From positions 865,905-929,904 of the forward strand of contig NZ_JAHRYQ010000002.1 of the NCBI RefSeq assembly GCF_020622065.1: a DNA stretch of 64,000 nt, written 5' to 3'. Positions 49,077-57,701 of this stretch are shown here, piece by piece. The DNA comes from Geothrix sp. Lineage in GTDB: Bacteria > Acidobacteriota > Holophagae > Holophagales > Holophagaceae. The first letter of the stretch is position 1. Every line of letters starts with the position of its first letter. The translations under genes and the position numbers were made by a program. The notes beneath the pieces are model-generated. The model saw nothing but the letters and a program-made list of their open reading frames with translations, was not told the DNA's origin and did not search any database.

Positions 49077-50456
49077 ATGAACCGTCCGAACCGATTCCCC
49101 CTCCTGCTCGCCTGCATCGCCGCCAGCACCACACTGGTCGCCGCGGACGCCCCTGCCAAGCCGGCTTCCGCCAAGATCTGCACCACCTGCCACACCACCG
49201 CCCCCGACAACCTCCGCGGTCACTTCGACAACCTGGCCCTGAAGAACAACTCCTTCCAGCTCAAGATCGACGAGCGCACCGAGGTGCTCCGCTTCGACAA
49301 GGCCACCGTGAAGGTCGTGACGCCCGAACCCGCCGCCGATGTGGACGCAGCGCTCAAGAGCATCGCCAGGGGCCACGAAGTGCGCGTGCAGTTCACGGAG
49401 AGGGACGGCGTGAAGACCGCCGTGGCCGTGTTCGCCAAGCCCCCGGTGAAGCTGGCGGCCCATGAGACCGTCACCCTGGACGAGATCCAGAAGCTGGTGG
49501 CCATGGGCCCGGAGAAGGGGAAATACTTCCTCTTCGATTCCCGTCCCACGCCCCGCTTCCTGGAAGGTGCCATCCCCACGGCCGTGAACCTGCCCTTCCC
49601 CGCCTTCGACAAGAACGCGGACAAGCTTCCCGCCGACAAGCAGGCGCTGGTGATCTTCTACTGCAGCGGAAAGACCTGCAACATGAGCCCCGGCTCGCTG
49701 GCCAAGGCCAAGAAGCTGGGCTACACCAACGCCAAGGTGTTCATCGACGGCATGCCCGCCTGGACCAAGAAGAATTATGGCGTGCTGAGCCCCGCGGCCC
49801 TGAAGACCGCCTTCGTCGACACCAGCACCCCGCTGGTGATCCTGGATGCCCGTCCCACGGCCGAGGCTTCCAAGGGCTTCATCAAGGGGGCGGTGGCCGC
49901 CGATCCCGCCAAGCTCGCCGACCTGCTCAAGACCTTCCCCGCCCCCAAGCTGAAGCCCCCCATCGTGGTGGTGGATGAAACGGGCGGTGCTTCTGCCAAA
50001 GCCGTGGCCGCAGAGCTCATCAAGGCCGGCTATGGCGGCGTGAACCTCCTTTCCGGCGGCTTCAAGGCCTGGCAGACCGCGGCCCTGCCCGTGGAGACCG
50101 GCACCCTGGCCGCCAAGGCCAGCTTCGTGCCCAAGCCCCGCCCGGGCGCCATCTCCCCGGCCGAGTTCGCCAAGGTGGCCGAACTGGCCCCGGCGGAGCG
50201 GGGCGCCGTGATTCTCGATGTGCGGAACCCCGACGAGACGAAGAACGGCACCATCAAGGGTGCCCTCACGATTCCCGAGCCCCAGCTCCTGGCCCGCCTC
50301 GCCGAGCTCCCCAAGGGCGCGAAGATCCTCTGCCACTGCTCCACCGGCATCCGCGCTGAGCTGGCCTACCACCTGCTGAAGGAGAAGGGCTTCGAGGTGC
50401 GGTTCCTCCCCACGGAGATCACCATCATCGACACCGGCGACTTCACCATCGACTAG
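49077..50456 (+). CDS. Periplasmic triple-rhodanese protein with a c-type haem motif
   Basis: A 459-residue exported protein (signal to about VAADA). CTTCH (35-39) is a c-type haem site or metal site. Three rhodanese domains follow: first with active Cys196 (FYCSGKTC), second without Cys (VVDETGGAS), third with Cys421 in CHCSTGIRA. Rhodaneses transfer sulfane sulfur. The joint presence of a haem motif suggests a redox or sulfur-respiration role, which is inference. Confidence 0.72.
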   Translation: MNRPNRFPLLLACIAASTTLVAADAPAKPASAKICTTCHTTAPDNLRGHFDNLALKNNSFQLKIDERTEVLRFDKATVKVVTPEPAADVDAALKSIARGHEVRVQFTERDGVKTAVAVFAKPPVKLAAHETVTLDEIQKLVAMGPEKGKYFLFDSRPTPRFLEGAIPTAVNLPFPAFDKNADKLPADKQALVIFYCSGKTCNMSPGSLAKAKKLGYTNAKVFIDGMPAWTKKNYGVLSPAALKTAFVDTSTPLVILDARPTAEASKGFIKGAVAADPAKLADLLKTFPAPKLKPPIVVVDETGGASAKAVAAELIKAGYGGVNLLSGGFKAWQTAALPVETGTLAAKASFVPKPRPGAISPAEFAKVAELAPAERGAVILDVRNPDETKNGTIKGALTIPEPQLLARLAELPKGAKILCHCSTGIRAELAYHLLKEKGFEVRFLPTEITIIDTGDFTID

Positions 50457-50461
50457 CGAGG

Positions 50462-50480
50462 GAGGGGCTTTTGGCCCCTC
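50462..50480 (+). terminator. Short hairpin terminator after rhodanese gene
   Basis: Stem gaggggc (50462-50468) and gcccctc (50474-50480) around ttttg. It starts 6 bases after the stop codon. No T-run follows, so efficiency is uncertain. Confidence 0.45.
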
Positions 50481-50570
50481 TCCGCCATTCCTGGCTCCGG
50501 AACTCAATCCCGCCCGGCGGGGGCCGATGACGAGACACGGGTTCTCCTGCATGCCCGCGGAGGCGAAGCC

Positions 50571-52160
50571 ATGTGGATGAAGGCACTGCGCACCTATCTC
50601 CAGTCCCTGGGCGGCAAGGTCTTTTCCACGGCCATGACCCCCGTGCTCTTCTTCATCGTGCTGATCGCCGGCTACATGCTCCCGACGGTGCACAGCCTCC
50701 TGCTGAACGCCAAAAAGGAGGGCCTGAGGCATGTGGTCGAAAGCGCCCACTCCCAGGTGAGCCACCTGGTGGAGGAAGCCAAGGCCGGCCGCCTGAGCCA
50801 GGAGGAAGCCCAGGTCCGGGCCAAGGACCTCGTGGGCGCCCTGCGCTTCGACGGCAGCAACTATGTCTACATCCACGGGCCCAACCACAGCGTCCTCCTC
50901 CTGCCCGTTGCCCGGCAGCTGGAAGGCAAGGCCGGCGAGGAGCTGCCCCCGGCCACCCTGGCAATCGTCAAGGCCATGCGGCAAGTGTCCGCGCCCACGA
51001 CCGGGGGATTCTACGACTACCCCTACGCCAAGCCCGGCAAAGAGGGCCTCTTCCCCAAGTCGGCCTATGCCAAGCGCATCGAGGCCTGGGACTGGGTCGT
51101 CGGGGCGGGCGTCTACCTGGATGATGTCGATACGGAAATGCGCCGGATCAGCTGGGCCATCCTCGGCGCCACCCTGGCCGTGGCCATCCTGGTGGCCTTC
51201 ATTTCGCAGAAGCGCTCCCGGTCGGCCGTGAAACCCCTGAAGCAGCTGGTCCTGGGCCTTCGCGAAAGCGACCTCTCGAAACGGATCGAGGTGGAGACCC
51301 AGGATGAGATCGGCGAAGCGGCCGAGGCCTTCAACGCCTACAACGGGCGCATGCGGGGCACGGTCCAGACCATCGGGTCCTATGCCGATCGGGTGGCCTC
51401 CGGCAGCTCGGAGCTGGCCGCCACCTCCCAGGAAATGGCCCGCGCGGTCGATGACATCGCGAGGGTGAGTGAGGAGCTGAAGAAATCCGGCGAGCAGGTC
51501 ACGGCCGCCATGGAGCGCCTGAGCGGCAACGCCGGGACCATGCGCGAGCGCACCCAGCAGACCGAGGCCGCCGGCGGAGAGGCCGTCCAGGACACGGCCC
51601 GGGGTGCCGAGGCGGGCCAGAGCGCGGCCCAGGGCATGGAGCAGATCCAGGACGCCACCTCCCAGATCGTGAAGGCCGTCCAGGTCATCCAGGACATCGC
51701 TCGCCAGACCAACCTGCTCTCCTTGAACGCGGCCATCGAGGCGGCCAAAGCGGGCTCCATGGGCAAGGGCTTCGCCGTGGTGGCTGAGGAGGTCCGCAAG
51801 CTCGCCGAGCGGTCCCGCAGCGCCGCCCTTGAAATCGAGCAGCTCAACCAGCGTGCCCAGGAAGCGGTGGCGGGTGGTGTGGACGGGGTCAGCCTCAGCC
51901 TGAAGAACCTCCAGGCCATCCGGGACCGGATCAGCCACATCGCCACCAGCATCCGGGACATCGGCGCCCTCAGCCAGGAACAGGCGACCACCAGCCAGGA
52001 GGTCACCCGGCGCATGAATCAGACCACGGACCAGCTTGCCCAGAACGCCTCAGCGACCCAGGAGCTTTCCGCCACCGTCCACGAGATCACCAAGACCTCC
52101 GATGACCTGGCCAGTGTGGCCGAAGGGCTCCGGAAGGTGGTGGACGGCTTCAAGGTCTGA
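50571..52160 (+). CDS. Methyl-accepting chemotaxis protein with single Cache sensor
   Basis: A 529-residue chemoreceptor. First helix 20-42, periplasmic sCache-like domain (45-190: [34 protein letters not shown]), second helix 193-210, HAMP (215-265), and the cytoplasmic signalling hairpin with the conserved tip region [23 protein letters not shown]. Signals to CheA. Ligand unknown, though sCache_2 domains often bind organic acids. GGAGG precedes the ATG. Confidence 0.92.
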   Translation: MWMKALRTYLQSLGGKVFSTAMTPVLFFIVLIAGYMLPTVHSLLLNAKKEGLRHVVESAHSQVSHLVEEAKAGRLSQEEAQVRAKDLVGALRFDGSNYVYIHGPNHSVLLLPVARQLEGKAGEELPPATLAIVKAMRQVSAPTTGGFYDYPYAKPGKEGLFPKSAYAKRIEAWDWVVGAGVYLDDVDTEMRRISWAILGATLAVAILVAFISQKRSRSAVKPLKQLVLGLRESDLSKRIEVETQDEIGEAAEAFNAYNGRMRGTVQTIGSYADRVASGSSELAATSQEMARAVDDIARVSEELKKSGEQVTAAMERLSGNAGTMRERTQQTEAAGGEAVQDTARGAEAGQSAAQGMEQIQDATSQIVKAVQVIQDIARQTNLLSLNAAIEAAKAGSMGKGFAVVAEEVRKLAERSRSAALEIEQLNQRAQEAVAGGVDGVSLSLKNLQAIRDRISHIATSIRDIGALSQEQATTSQEVTRRMNQTTDQLAQNASATQELSATVHEITKTSDDLASVAEGLRKVVDGFKV

Positions 52161-52169
52161 GGACGCCCG

Positions 52170-53153
52170 TCATTCGGGCGCCACCACCTTCTTCGGCACC
52201 CGCCACCGGCTGCGCTTGGCGAACTCGGCCATGCCGCTGGCGTGGCAGCTCTGGCAGGCCTCCAGGTGGGCGTCTGGGCTCCGCCAGTAGGCGCGGGCCT
52301 CGCCGCCCACCTCGCGGCGCTGCTCCAGAGGAACCCGGGCCCAGTAGAAGGTGAGCGAGGGGCCGCCCTCCTTCATCTCCAGGGCGTACAGCGGCCCGGG
52401 CTCGGTGCCCGGCCGGCCCCAGCGGTCTTCCAGCGTGCTCAGCACCACCAGCGCCCCGGGGGGGAGGGTCTGGCCCGCCCGGTAGGCCGCGGCGGCCGCG
52501 GGGTTGGCCCAGGCGCGAATCCAGCGCCCGCCATGGGCCGGGGACTTCACCGGCTCGGTGTGAATGGGTTCCAGGGCGCCATAGTCCAGCACCCGGAGGG
52601 GAGCCGAGGCCTCGGGATCCGACGGGGCCGGTGCGGCGGCGGCGGCCGGAACCGGCGCAGGCGCAGCAACGAGCGGTGGCGGCGCTGAAACCGGGGCCTG
52701 GCCTTTGGGGTGGGCAAGGCTGAATCCGCTCTGCCCCGTGGCCAGCAGCAGGGCGCACCAGCCCAGACCGAACAGCAGGGCGAGGAAGCCGAGGCTCTGG
52801 TGATCCTTCCGCGGCCGGTTCATGGCCCAGAGGGCGGCCACGGCCAGGGGGATCGTCGCGGCTGCCAGCACGGCGTGGCGGAAGAGGAGGCCATCGGCCC
52901 CCGGGCCCGCCGCCGGCACGGGGAAGAACCGGGTGGCCGGGATCAGGCCGTGCATCCTGCCAGCGGCCAGTCCGCTGACCATGGCCGCCAGGAGGCCCAG
53001 CGCCCCGGCCCAGCCCAGGTACCGGGCCACCGTCCACCAGGGACGGATGCCCCGTCCGGAGCGCTGGGACGAGAGCAGCACCCAGGGCAGCAGCAGTCCG
53101 GTCGCCACCGGGAGGTGGGACAGCAGGGCGTGTTTGAGGGCAATCCATTCCAT
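52170..53153 (-). CDS. Membrane-anchored cytochrome (DUF2231-like helices plus P460-like haem domain)
   Basis: A 327-residue protein. Four N-terminal transmembrane helices (ALLSHLPVATGLLLPWVLL, YLGWAGALGLLAAMVSGLAA and two more) resemble DUF2231; a Pro/Ala linker (160-185) leads to a periplasmic domain with LPPGALVVLSTLEDRWG and EMKEGGPSLTFYWARVPL, like cytochrome P460, and a C-terminal haem motif CQSCH (300-304). Probable electron carrier. Convergent with the chemoreceptor gene. Confidence 0.65.
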   Translation of the reverse strand: MEWIALKHALLSHLPVATGLLLPWVLLSSQRSGRGIRPWWTVARYLGWAGALGLLAAMVSGLAAGRMHGLIPATRFFPVPAAGPGADGLLFRHAVLAAATIPLAVAALWAMNRPRKDHQSLGFLALLFGLGWCALLLATGQSGFSLAHPKGQAPVSAPPPLVAAPAPVPAAAAAPAPSDPEASAPLRVLDYGALEPIHTEPVKSPAHGGRWIRAWANPAAAAAYRAGQTLPPGALVVLSTLEDRWGRPGTEPGPLYALEMKEGGPSLTFYWARVPLEQRREVGGEARAYWRSPDAHLEACQSCHASGMAEFAKRSRWRVPKKVVAPE

Positions 53154-53242
53154 GGGACCCACGCTGAGCGGATGCAAGGCTTCCCGCAGTCTGCCAGCCC
53201 CGGGGAAATCCTGGGAGAGGAATTCCTGTCACAATCGCGTCC

Positions 53243-53806
53243 ATGAAGCAGACCCTTCTCCAGCATGTCCAGGAGTCCGTCCAGCTGAAGCAGGCCTTCT
53301 TCGCCCGGGAGCTGGACCACATCCTCGCCCAGGCCGACGACATGGCCGAACGGCTCCGGCGGGGCGGGCGCATCCTCGTCTGCGGCAACGGCGGCAGCGC
53401 CGCCGACGCCCAGCACCTGGCCGCCGAGCTGAGCGGCCGCTACCTCAAGGAGCGCCGGGCCCTCGCGGGCATCGCCCTCACCACGGACACCTCGGCCCTG
53501 ACGGCCATCGGCAACGACTACGGCTTCGACCAGATCTTCTCCCGCCAGGTGGAGGCCCTGGGCCGGCCGGGCGACCTGCTCATCGGCATCAGCACCAGCG
53601 GCAACAGCCCCAATGTCATCCGCGCCGTAGCCTCCGCCAAGGAGCTCGGCATCCGCACCCTGGGCCTGCTGGGCCGGGATGGCGGGAAGCTGGCCGGCCT
53701 GATGGACGATGCCCTGGTGGTGCCTTCTCCAGTGACGGCGCGCATCCAGGAGGTCCACCAGATGATCTACCACTTCTGGTGCGAGGCCCTTGATGCCGAG
53801 TTCTGA
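53243..53806 (+). CDS. gmhA: Phosphoheptose isomerase (sedoheptulose-7-phosphate isomerase)
   Basis: A 187-residue SIS-domain enzyme. [32 protein letters not shown] is the GmhA signature, and [15 protein letters not shown] binds the sugar phosphate. It makes D-glycero-manno-heptose-7-phosphate for the LPS core. HxxE motif appears as the C-terminal [11 protein letters not shown]. Start ATG 53243 has no strong site; GGAGAGG lies about 25 bases upstream. Confidence 0.9.
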   Translation: MKQTLLQHVQESVQLKQAFFARELDHILAQADDMAERLRRGGRILVCGNGGSAADAQHLAAELSGRYLKERRALAGIALTTDTSALTAIGNDYGFDQIFSRQVEALGRPGDLLIGISTSGNSPNVIRAVASAKELGIRTLGLLGRDGGKLAGLMDDALVVPSPVTARIQEVHQMIYHFWCEALDAEF

Positions 53807-53815
53807 GGCCCCGCG

Positions 53816-54553
53816 GTGAACGCGGCCGCCGGCCTGCTGCTCCTGGTCCTCCTGGGCCAGCAGCCGCGAACCTACTACTGGCGCGATGCCGCCGGTCAGA
53901 CCCACATCACCAACACGCCCCCGCCCGCAGATGCCGAAATCCTCGATCCTCCGCCCCCGCCGAGCGTGGAGACGGGAAGGCCGGGCGCCCGCGTGGTGCC
54001 CATCCGGCAGAGCGACAGCCGGGGGGGACGCGAGCCCGTGGTGCTGAACCCCGCCCAACAGCAGGCCTGGAGCACCCTCGACGCCCACCTGGCCAAGGCG
54101 CGCAGCGAAGGGGACCGACGGACCTTGGAGGCCGTGACCGATTCCCTCATCCACGACTGCCTGTGGGGCAACGGGCTCTGGGCCATGCCAGCCCTCCCCG
54201 TCCTGTCCCTGCTGCTCATGGGCCTCATGGGCTGGTGGCTGGCCCTGGGGCTGCGGACCGACCTCCGGATCCCCCTGGTGGGCGGCTTCCTGGTCCTGGG
54301 CCTGGCCTTCGGCCACCTGCTCGTAGGCACCTTCCTCTACCATCCCCAGTCCGTCCGCCTGCGGCAGAACCTCGAGCTGCTCGAACTCCACATGGGGACG
54401 GGCCGGACCCTGCGCCCCGAGCACCGGACCCTGCTCCAGCAGCGCTACCTGGCCCTGGAACAGGCCGCCGAACCCACGAAGGCACCCTGGCGCTTCCCGG
54501 AGGAAGTCCAGACCCTCCGGGAGGTCATGAAGCGGGTGATGGTTGAGCCCTGA
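53816..54553 (+). CDS. DUF4124-type membrane protein
   Basis: A 245-residue protein. Signal-like start, then a DUF4124 motif (RTYYWRDAAGQTHITNTPP), a Pro-rich segment, two transmembrane helices (ALPVLSLLLMGLMGWWLAL, IPLVGGFLVLGLAFGHLLVG), and a cytoplasmic helical tail. Starts GTG 53816 with GAGG upstream. Lies between gmhA and hemW; function unknown. Confidence 0.6.
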   Translation: MNAAAGLLLLVLLGQQPRTYYWRDAAGQTHITNTPPPADAEILDPPPPPSVETGRPGARVVPIRQSDSRGGREPVVLNPAQQQAWSTLDAHLAKARSEGDRRTLEAVTDSLIHDCLWGNGLWAMPALPVLSLLLMGLMGWWLALGLRTDLRIPLVGGFLVLGLAFGHLLVGTFLYHPQSVRLRQNLELLELHMGTGRTLRPEHRTLLQQRYLALEQAAEPTKAPWRFPEEVQTLREVMKRVMVEP

Positions 54554-55733
54554 CCTTCCGCCCGTCCTGGCGGAGCGGCTTCCGGCGCTCAGATCCGCCG
54601 CCCAGGCGGAGCCCCTGGGCCTCTACCTGCACATCCCCTTCTGCCTGGACCGCTGCACCTACTGCTCCTTCACCACCACCCGGGACCGCGAGCTCCAACC
54701 CGCGACGATCCGCCGGCTGATCTCGCAGGTCCAGGCCTGGGGCGAGGCCCTCGGCTGCCCCCGGGTGGACACCCTGTACCTGGGCGGCGGCACGCCGTCG
54801 CTGCTGACACCGGCGGAGCTGGCGGAACTCACCGCCGCTGTGCGGGGGGCCTTCGACCTGTCGCCCCTGCGCGAGGCCACCTTCGAGGCCAATCCCGGCA
54901 CCGTGGACCTGGCCTGGCTCCAGCAGGCGCGCGCGCTGGGCTGGGATCGCGTCAGCCTCGGCGTGCAGGCCCTGGACGATGGGCTGCTGGGACGGCTGGG
55001 ACGCATCCACGGCGAGGCCCAGGCCCTGGAGGCCCTGGACCTGGCGGGCCGCGCTGGATTCCATCGCCGCAGCGCCGACCTCATGGTGGGCATCCCCGGC
55101 CAGTCGCTGGCCAAGGTGGTCGAGGACGCCCGGGTGCTTGCCGCTACCGGCATCGACCACCTCAGCATCTACCTGCTGGACCTGGACAAGGCCTGCCCCC
55201 TCCGCGCCGACATCGATGCGGGACGGCTGTCGCTCCCCTCCGAGGACGAGGTCGCCGATGTGTTCGAGGCCCTGCAGGACGCCCTGCCGGGCCTGGGGCT
55301 CGCGCCGTACGAGATCAGCAACTACGCCCGGCCCGGTGCGGAGTCCATCCACAACACCCGCTACTGGGAGCGCCGGCCCTACCTGGGTCTGGGTCCCAGC
55401 GCCGCCTCCCAGCTGGGCGCCTTCCGCTGGACCGAATCCGCCGTGATTCCGGCCTGGGCCGATGGGCGCGGCGCCCTTGATGTCCAGGAGCTGGATGCCG
55501 CTGAGATCCTGGCTGAAATCCCCCTCCTGGGGCTGCGCTTGCACCGGGGCGTGGCCTGGGGCGCGCTCCGCGGCGAAGCCGATGCCCGCCACCTGCGGCC
55601 CCTCTGCGACGGGTGGGAAGCGAGGCTGCACGACTTGGCCAAAGAAGGACTCGTCGTGTGGGAGGGCGATCAGGTGCGCCTCAGCCCCCGCGGGATGCTC
55701 CTGAGCAACGGCATCCTCCAGATGTTCGTCTAG
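54543..55733 (+). CDS. hemW: HemW-type radical SAM protein (coproporphyrinogen oxidase-like)
   Basis: A 396-residue radical SAM protein. LYLHIPFCLDRCTYCSF carries the CxxxCxxC cluster motif, and LYLGGGTPSLL follows. It resembles HemW, a haem chaperone, more than HemN because it lacks the N-terminal extension and upstream cysteine of HemN. Starts at TTG 54543, overlapping the previous gene by 11 bases. Confidence 0.85.
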   Translation: MSPDLPPVLAERLPALRSAAQAEPLGLYLHIPFCLDRCTYCSFTTTRDRELQPATIRRLISQVQAWGEALGCPRVDTLYLGGGTPSLLTPAELAELTAAVRGAFDLSPLREATFEANPGTVDLAWLQQARALGWDRVSLGVQALDDGLLGRLGRIHGEAQALEALDLAGRAGFHRRSADLMVGIPGQSLAKVVEDARVLAATGIDHLSIYLLDLDKACPLRADIDAGRLSLPSEDEVADVFEALQDALPGLGLAPYEISNYARPGAESIHNTRYWERRPYLGLGPSAASQLGAFRWTESAVIPAWADGRGALDVQELDAAEILAEIPLLGLRLHRGVAWGALRGEADARHLRPLCDGWEARLHDLAKEGLVVWEGDQVRLSPRGMLLSNGILQMFV

Positions 55734-55785
55734 CCTCGTATCATGATGTGAGTGACCCGCCCCCGGGGAACGCCATGGAGTCCCC

Positions 55786-56673
55786 GTGCTTTACCTCGGC
55801 GAAGGCGCCGCCCTCCTCACCTCGCTCTGCTGGTCGCTGAACTCCGTGTGCTTCACCGTGGCCGGGCGCCGGGTGGGCTCGGCCTCGGTGAATCTGGGGC
55901 GCCTGCTCATGGCCTGGGGGGTGCTGATCCTGGTGCACCTGGCGCTCTATGGCAGCCTCTTTCCCCTGCAGGCCGGAGGGGCCCGCCTGGGCTGGCTGGG
56001 CCTGTCCGGGCTCATTGGCTTCGCCCTGGGCGACGCGGTGCTCTTCGAGGCCTTTCTGCTGATCGGGCCGCGGCTGGCCATGCTGCTGATGACCCTCTCG
56101 CCCATCTTCAGCGCCCTTCTGGCTTGGCTGTTCCTGGGGCAGAGCATGAGCCTCGCCAAGATCATGGCCATGGCCCTCACCCTGGGCGGCATCGCCTGGG
56201 TGGTGTGGGGCGATGGTGACCACGAGGCCCATCCCCACCTGTGGCGCGGTGTCCTGCTGGGCATCGGCGGCGCCCTGGGCCAGTCCGTGGGCCTGGTGTT
56301 CAGCATGTTCGGCCTGGCGGGCGATTTTCCGCCCATCTCAGCCAACCTCATCCGCGTGACCGCGGGCCTGGCCGCACTGCTGCTCTATTTCGGCGCGACG
56401 GGACGCCTGCGGGGCAGCCTGGGCAGCCTGCGGGATGGCCGCGCCACGGCCTTCATCGGCCTTGGCGCCCTCACGGGCCCTGTGCTGGGCGTGGTGCTCT
56501 CGCTCATCGCCATCGCCAAGGCCCCCATGGGCGTGGCGGCCACCCTGATGTCGCTCTCCCCGGTGATCCTGCTGCCGGTCTCCCACTTTGTCTTCAAGGA
56601 GAAGGTGGGCGGCCATGCGATCCTCGGAACGCTGCTGGCCCTCGCGGGCGCCGCGGCCTTGTTCTTCGTCTAG
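55786..56673 (+). CDS. EamA-family transporter
   Basis: A 295-residue ten-helix carrier of two EamA repeats. GEGAALLTSLCWSLNSVCFTVAGRRVG opens it, and FALGDAVLFEAFLLIGPRLAMLLMTLSPIFSALLAW is typical. Starts at GTG 55786. Transports an unknown metabolite. It is followed by a proline iminopeptidase 8 bases after. Confidence 0.83.
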   Translation: MLYLGEGAALLTSLCWSLNSVCFTVAGRRVGSASVNLGRLLMAWGVLILVHLALYGSLFPLQAGGARLGWLGLSGLIGFALGDAVLFEAFLLIGPRLAMLLMTLSPIFSALLAWLFLGQSMSLAKIMAMALTLGGIAWVVWGDGDHEAHPHLWRGVLLGIGGALGQSVGLVFSMFGLAGDFPPISANLIRVTAGLAALLLYFGATGRLRGSLGSLRDGRATAFIGLGALTGPVLGVVLSLIAIAKAPMGVAATLMSLSPVILLPVSHFVFKEKVGGHAILGTLLALAGAAALFFV

Positions 56674-56681
56674 GAGCTGCC

Positions 56682-57644
56682 ATGTCCCTGCTCAAGGATC
56701 CCGTCAGCTGGCTCTATCCGGCCCTCGAGCCCCGCCAGACCCACCGCCTGAAGGTCTCGGCGTTGCATGAGCTCCATGTCGAGGAGAGCGGAAACCCGCA
56801 GGGCAAACCCGTGATCTTCCTTCACGGGGGCCCCGGCGGCGGCACCAGCCCCAAGCACCGCCGCTACTTCGATCCCGCCAAGTACCGCATCATCCTCTTC
56901 GACCAGCGGGGCTGCGGCCAGAGCACCCCCTACGCCGAGGTCCGCGAGAACGGCACCTGGGACCTGGTGGCCGATATCGAGCGCATCCGCGAGCACCTGG
57001 GCATCGAGCGCTGGATGGTCTTCGGCGGCTCCTGGGGCGCCACGCTGGGTTTGGCCTATGCGGAGACCCACCCGCAGCGCGTGACGGAACTGATCCTCCG
57101 CGGCGTGTTCCTGCTGCGGCAGCGCGAGGTGGATTGGCTCTACCAGGAGGGGGCCAGCCGCGTGTTCCCCGACGCCTGGGAACCCTACCGCGATGCCATC
57201 CCCGCCGCCGAGCGGGGCGACTTCCTGCAGGCCTACGCCAAGCGCCTGCTGAGCGAGGACCCCGCCCTGAACCTGCCGGCGGCCAAGGCCTGGAGCATCT
57301 GGGAGGGCGCCACCAGCAAGCTCATCCCCGACCCCGACTTCATCGCCTCCTACGGCGACGAGGCCACGACCCTGGCCTTCGCGCGCATCGAGTGTCACTA
57401 CTTCCTGAACAAGGGCTGGATGGAGGAGGGTCAGCTGTTGCGGGACGCGACCCGGCTCAAGGGCATTCCCGGTGCCATCATCCAAGGCCGCTACGACATG
57501 GTCTGCCCCATCGAAAGTGCCTGGGCCCTGTCCCAGGCCTGGCCCGAAGCCGACCTGGTCATCGTTCCCGATGCCGGGCACAGCGCTTACGAGCCCGGCA
57601 TCTCCCGGGCCCTGGTGGCGGCCACGGACCGCTTCGCGGGGTGA
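56682..57644 (+). CDS. pip: Proline iminopeptidase
   Basis: A 320-residue alpha/beta hydrolase. HGGPGGGTSPKHRRYFDP and FDQRGCGQSTPYAEVRENGTWDLVADIERIREHLGI are family signatures; nucleophile Ser in FGGSWGATLGL, Asp in GRYDMVCP, and His in DAGHSAYE complete the triad. Removes N-terminal proline from peptides. AGGAG upstream of ATG 56682. Followed by a hairpin terminator. Confidence 0.92.
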   Translation: MSLLKDPVSWLYPALEPRQTHRLKVSALHELHVEESGNPQGKPVIFLHGGPGGGTSPKHRRYFDPAKYRIILFDQRGCGQSTPYAEVRENGTWDLVADIERIREHLGIERWMVFGGSWGATLGLAYAETHPQRVTELILRGVFLLRQREVDWLYQEGASRVFPDAWEPYRDAIPAAERGDFLQAYAKRLLSEDPALNLPAAKAWSIWEGATSKLIPDPDFIASYGDEATTLAFARIECHYFLNKGWMEEGQLLRDATRLKGIPGAIIQGRYDMVCPIESAWALSQAWPEADLVIVPDAGHSAYEPGISRALVAATDRFAG

Positions 57645-57649
57645 ATGGC

Positions 57650-57686
57650 GGGGGGAGGACGGAAGCAGCTGCTCCGTCCTCCCCCC
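57650..57686. terminator. Bidirectional terminator, pip / TPR gene
   Basis: A 14-bp perfect stem (ggggggaggacgga 57650-57663, tccgtcctcccccc 57673-57686) with a 9-base loop between convergent genes. No T-run on either side, but the stem is very stable. Confidence 0.7.
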
Positions 57687-57701
57687 GGCCCGGTGCCCAG
57701 C

